Shown here: positions 5,907-7,420 of the stretch, piece after piece
Layout: each line of letters begins with the position of its first letter
Position numbering within the stretch: the first letter of the stretch is position 1
NCBI GenBank assembly: GCA_903834645.1
Contig: CAILKA010000098.1
Span: 1 to 7,420, forward strand
Reading direction: 5' to 3'
Origin: an uncultured beta proteobacterium
Lineage (GTDB): Bacteria > Pseudomonadota > Gammaproteobacteria > Burkholderiales > Burkholderiaceae_C
Length of the DNA stretch: 7,420 bases
Made by a program: the position numbers and the translations under genes
The notes under the pieces: generated by a model
Databases searched by the model: none
Told to the model about the DNA's origin: nothing
Seen by the model: the letters and a program-made list of their open reading frames with translations, nothing else

Positions 5907-6488
5907 ATGGAACACACCCTGCCCGCGCTCCCCTACCCGATCGACGCCCTGGCTCCTCACTACAGCCGCGAGACGCTGGAGTTCCACCACGGCAAGCACC
6001 ACAACGCCTACGTGGTGAACCTCAACAACCTGCAAAAGGGCACCGAGTTCGAATCGATGACCCTCGAGGACATCGTGCGCAAGTCGTCTGGCGGCGTCTA
6101 CAACAACGCCGCCCAGATCTGGAACCACACCTTCTTCTGGAACTGCATGAAGCCCAGCGGCGGCGGCGAGCCGGGCGGCGCGCTGGCTGTGGCGATCCAG
6201 GCGCGCTGGGGCTCCTACGCGGCCTTCCGCGAGGCCTTCGTGAAGTCGGCTGTGGGCAACTTCGGGTCAGGCTGGACGTGGCTCGTCAAGAAGCCCGACG
6301 GGTCGGTGGACATCGTCAACACCGGCGCCGCGGGCACGCCCCTGACAGGCGCCGACAAGGCCCTGCTGACCGTGGACGTGTGGGAGCACGCCTACTACAT
6401 CGACTACCGCAATCTGCGCCAGAAGTTCGTCGAGACGTTCCTCGACAAGCTCGTGAACTGGAGCTACGCCGAGGCGAACTTCGCCTGA
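5907..6488 (+). CDS. sodB: Superoxide dismutase [Fe]
   Basis: Cytoplasmic iron superoxide dismutase converts superoxide to oxygen and hydrogen peroxide. Its 193 residues equal the length of E. coli SodB, and the metal ligands fall at identical positions: H27 (LEFHHGKHH), H74 (QIWNHTFFW), D157 and H161 (DVWEHAYYIDY). Q70 in NNAAQ, in the N-terminal half, is the active-site Gln typical of iron rather than manganese enzymes. FGSGWTWLV (119-127) is also the family signature. There is no signal peptide. The ATG at 5907 is preceded by AGGA at 6 bases spacing and matches the family N-terminus (LPALPYPIDALAPHYS); an in-frame ATG at 5853 would add 18 unrelated residues. It lies 83 bases after xseA with its own likely -10 box, and ends at a hairpin. 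Confidence 0.98.
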   Translation: MEHTLPALPYPIDALAPHYSRETLEFHHGKHHNAYVVNLNNLQKGTEFESMTLEDIVRKSSGGVYNNAAQIWNHTFFWNCMKPSGGGEPGGALAVAIQARWGSYAAFREAFVKSAVGNFGSGWTWLVKKPDGSVDIVNTGAAGTPLTGADKALLTVDVWEHAYYIDYRNLRQKFVETFLDKLVNWSYAEANFA

Positions 6489-6499
6489 TCGAGCCCACT

Positions 6500-6533
6500 C
6501 TCGGAGAGGCCCGTCTGGCGGAGCCTCTCCGGG
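6500..6533. terminator. Hairpin between convergent sodB and DUF192 genes
   Basis: CGGAGAGGC (6502-6510) pairs perfectly with GCCTCTCCG (6523-6531), and a G-U and a C-G pair can extend the stem. The loop is 12 bases. It starts 12 bases after the sodB stop and ends 10 bases before the DUF192 stop, the expected place for a bidirectional terminator. Neither strand has a T-run after the stem, so it may act with Rho or mainly protect 3' ends. Confidence 0.6.
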
Positions 6534-6542
6534 GCGCGCGGG

Positions 6543-7097
6543 TCAGCGCGCAGCCGAGAACGGCGAGCCGCGCAGCTTGGTGCCGGGCTTGATGCCCCGC
6601 TTGGCAAACCAGCCCTTGTTCATCTCAAGCGCGTAGCGCACGGGCCGCAACGCGCAGTGCGAGTCGTCCGATTGCGGCTGCATCTCGGCGATGTTGACGA
6701 TCGTGCCGTCGTCGGCGACGAAGGCGATCGACAGCGGCAGCAGCGTGTTGCGCATCCAGAAGCAGCGCGGGGCCACATCGTCGAAGACAAAGAGCATGCC
6801 CTCGTGCTGCTCCATCTTCGTACGCATCATCATCCCGATCTGCTGCTGCTGGGGGGTGCGCGCGACCTCGGCCACGATGTTGTGCATGCCCGCGCTCAGC
6901 TCGATGGTCGACAGCCTGGGCTGAGGCACCGCCTGCGCGTGGGCGGGCCCCGAGGGCATGAGGAGCAACGAGGCACAGCCCACGGCCAGGGCAACCCCAG
7001 CGCCCCACAGGCGGGAGCGGAGGGATCGCCTCCCAGGTGATGTGCGGGGGGGCGGGAGCCGGAATATCCGGAGGCTGGGCGGCTTGATGCAGATCAT
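6543..7097 (-). CDS. DUF192 family secreted protein
   Basis: A 184-residue protein of the DUF192 (UPF0127) family, whose function is not established. An N-terminal basic stretch (PGRRSLRSR, 21-29) and hydrophobic segment (about 31-48) lead to PAHA/QA, a likely Sec signal peptidase site after A54, so the mature protein should be periplasmic. The domain covers about 64-180 with HNIVAEVARTPQQQQIGMMMR (split around 72-92), EGMLFVFDDVAPRCFWMRNTLLPLSIAF (within 99-126), DGTIVNIAEMQP (130-141) and YALEMNKGWFAKRGIKPG (155-172). These match the family's GMLFVF, FWMRNT and ALE.N.G signatures; relatives usually have Asp where this has Ser in PLSIAF. The ATG at 7097 lacks a clear Shine-Dalgarno, so the true start is uncertain, but the signal peptide needs most of this N-terminus. 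Convergent to sodB and divergent from a metal ATPase. Confidence 0.9.
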   Translation of the reverse strand: MICIKPPSLRIFRLPPPRTSPGRRSLRSRLWGAGVALAVGCASLLLMPSGPAHAQAVPQPRLSTIELSAGMHNIVAEVARTPQQQQIGMMMRTKMEQHEGMLFVFDDVAPRCFWMRNTLLPLSIAFVADDGTIVNIAEMQPQSDDSHCALRPVRYALEMNKGWFAKRGIKPGTKLRGSPFSAAR

Positions 7098-7111
7098 GGC
7101 GGGCGGCAGAG

Positions 7112-7139
7112 CGTTGCCTGAGGATTATGCGGGGCAGCG
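7112..7139. repeat. Imperfect inverted repeat between DUF192 and the metal ATPase
   Basis: CGTTGCC (7112-7118) and GGCAGCG (7133-7139) form a 7-bp dyad with one mismatch that is a G-U in RNA, around a 14-base centre containing the candidate DUF192 -10. It could be a regulator site for one or both genes. It does not match a CueR-type copper operator that I can recognise. Confidence 0.3.
7124..7129 (-). promoter_or_regulatory. Candidate -10 box of the DUF192 gene
   Basis: The minus strand reads CATAAT (five of six to consensus), 26 bases before the DUF192 ATG. With an 18-base spacer the -35 position reads CCGACC (three of six). Weak overall. Confidence 0.3.
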
Positions 7140-7172
7140 TTCGACTCGGTCGGATCGGCTGCCGTTCGCCTC

Positions 7173-7420
7173 ATGTCTGCCGCCACCCACCTGCGCCCAC
7201 CCCTCCACACTGCCTCGGCAGCCACCACCTTGCGCCTGGCAGGGCTGACCTGCGGGGCCTGTGCCGGCGTCATCGAAGCCGCTTTGGTTAGCGTCCAGGG
7301 CGGTGTCTGGTCGCGCGTGAACGGGGCCACGCAGTTGGCGCGGGTCGGCTTCGATCCCTCACAAACGGGCGAGGCGGATCTCTTGCAGGCCGTTCGCCGA
7401 GCCGGCTACGACGCTGCGCC
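7173..7420 (+). CDS. Heavy-metal (probably copper) translocating P-type ATPase, N-terminal HMA domain only
   Basis: The first 82 residues of a protein cut by the right edge. After a short Ala/Pro-rich leader, TTLRLAGLTCGACAGVIEAAL (within 18-38) carries the metal-binding GLTCGAC motif with C27 and C30. The segment ends with LLQAVRRAGYDAA (70-82), the typical close of an HMA (heavy-metal-associated) domain. An N-terminal HMA domain preceded by little sequence fits a P1B-type ATPase that exports or loads copper at the inner membrane (CopA or CcoI type). The transmembrane and DKTG phosphorylation parts are outside the window, so a free-standing chaperone is possible though less likely given the N-terminal leader. 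The ATG at 7173 has no strong Shine-Dalgarno; the gap to DUF192 is 75 bases. Confidence 0.75.
   Translation, partial: MSAATHLRPPLHTASAATTLRLAGLTCGACAGVIEAALVSVQGGVWSRVNGATQLARVGFDPSQTGEADLLQAVRRAGYDAA

Noticed and set aside
5798..6592. Plus-strand open frame overlapping sodB in another frame
   Set aside because: Arg/Pro-rich shadow of sodB with no family resemblance.

Overview
The window looks like a core chromosomal segment of a high-GC betaproteobacterium, most likely a member of the Burkholderiales. This rests on the very GC-rich codon use, on protein sequences that read like that order (KdsB, XseA, an SDR of the HSD10 type), and on the gene order exbB-exbD-lpxK-ycaR-kdsB-adk diverging from xseA and sodB. 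The genus cannot be fixed from the sequence alone. I see no transposase, integrase, phage gene, CRISPR array, tRNA or rRNA.

Layout. A leftward block fills positions 1-4429. In transcription order it is exbB, exbD, lpxK, ycaR-like (Trm112 family), kdsB, adk, and a short-chain dehydrogenase cut by the left edge. The first five genes are tightly packed. Two junctions are TTGA stop/start overlaps, one has a single spacer base, and one has a 42-base gap. Then come 129 bases with a possible promoter before adk, and a 5-base gap to the dehydrogenase. A 98-base divergent region (4430-4527) holds back-to-back promoter candidates and an 8-bp inverted repeat. Rightward from it run xseA (exonuclease VII large subunit) and sodB (iron superoxide dismutase), the latter with its own likely promoter. 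A hairpin at 6500-6533 separates sodB from a convergent, secreted DUF192 protein. A P-type metal ATPase starts divergently from DUF192 at 7173 and runs off the right edge.

How the genes work together. lpxK phosphorylates the lipid A disaccharide and kdsB activates Kdo, the sugar joined to lipid A, so the leftward operon is mainly an outer-membrane lipopolysaccharide unit. It is headed by an ExbB/ExbD proton-channel pair with no tonB beside it. adk is general nucleotide housekeeping. xseA (DNA repair), sodB (superoxide removal), DUF192 and the metal ATPase are separate functions.

Nothing here looks like a new multi-gene system. The points most worth a second look are the run of non-ATG starts in the lipid A operon (TTG for exbB, exbD and kdsB, GTG for lpxK), the orphan ExbBD pair, and the dyads in the two divergent intergenic regions.
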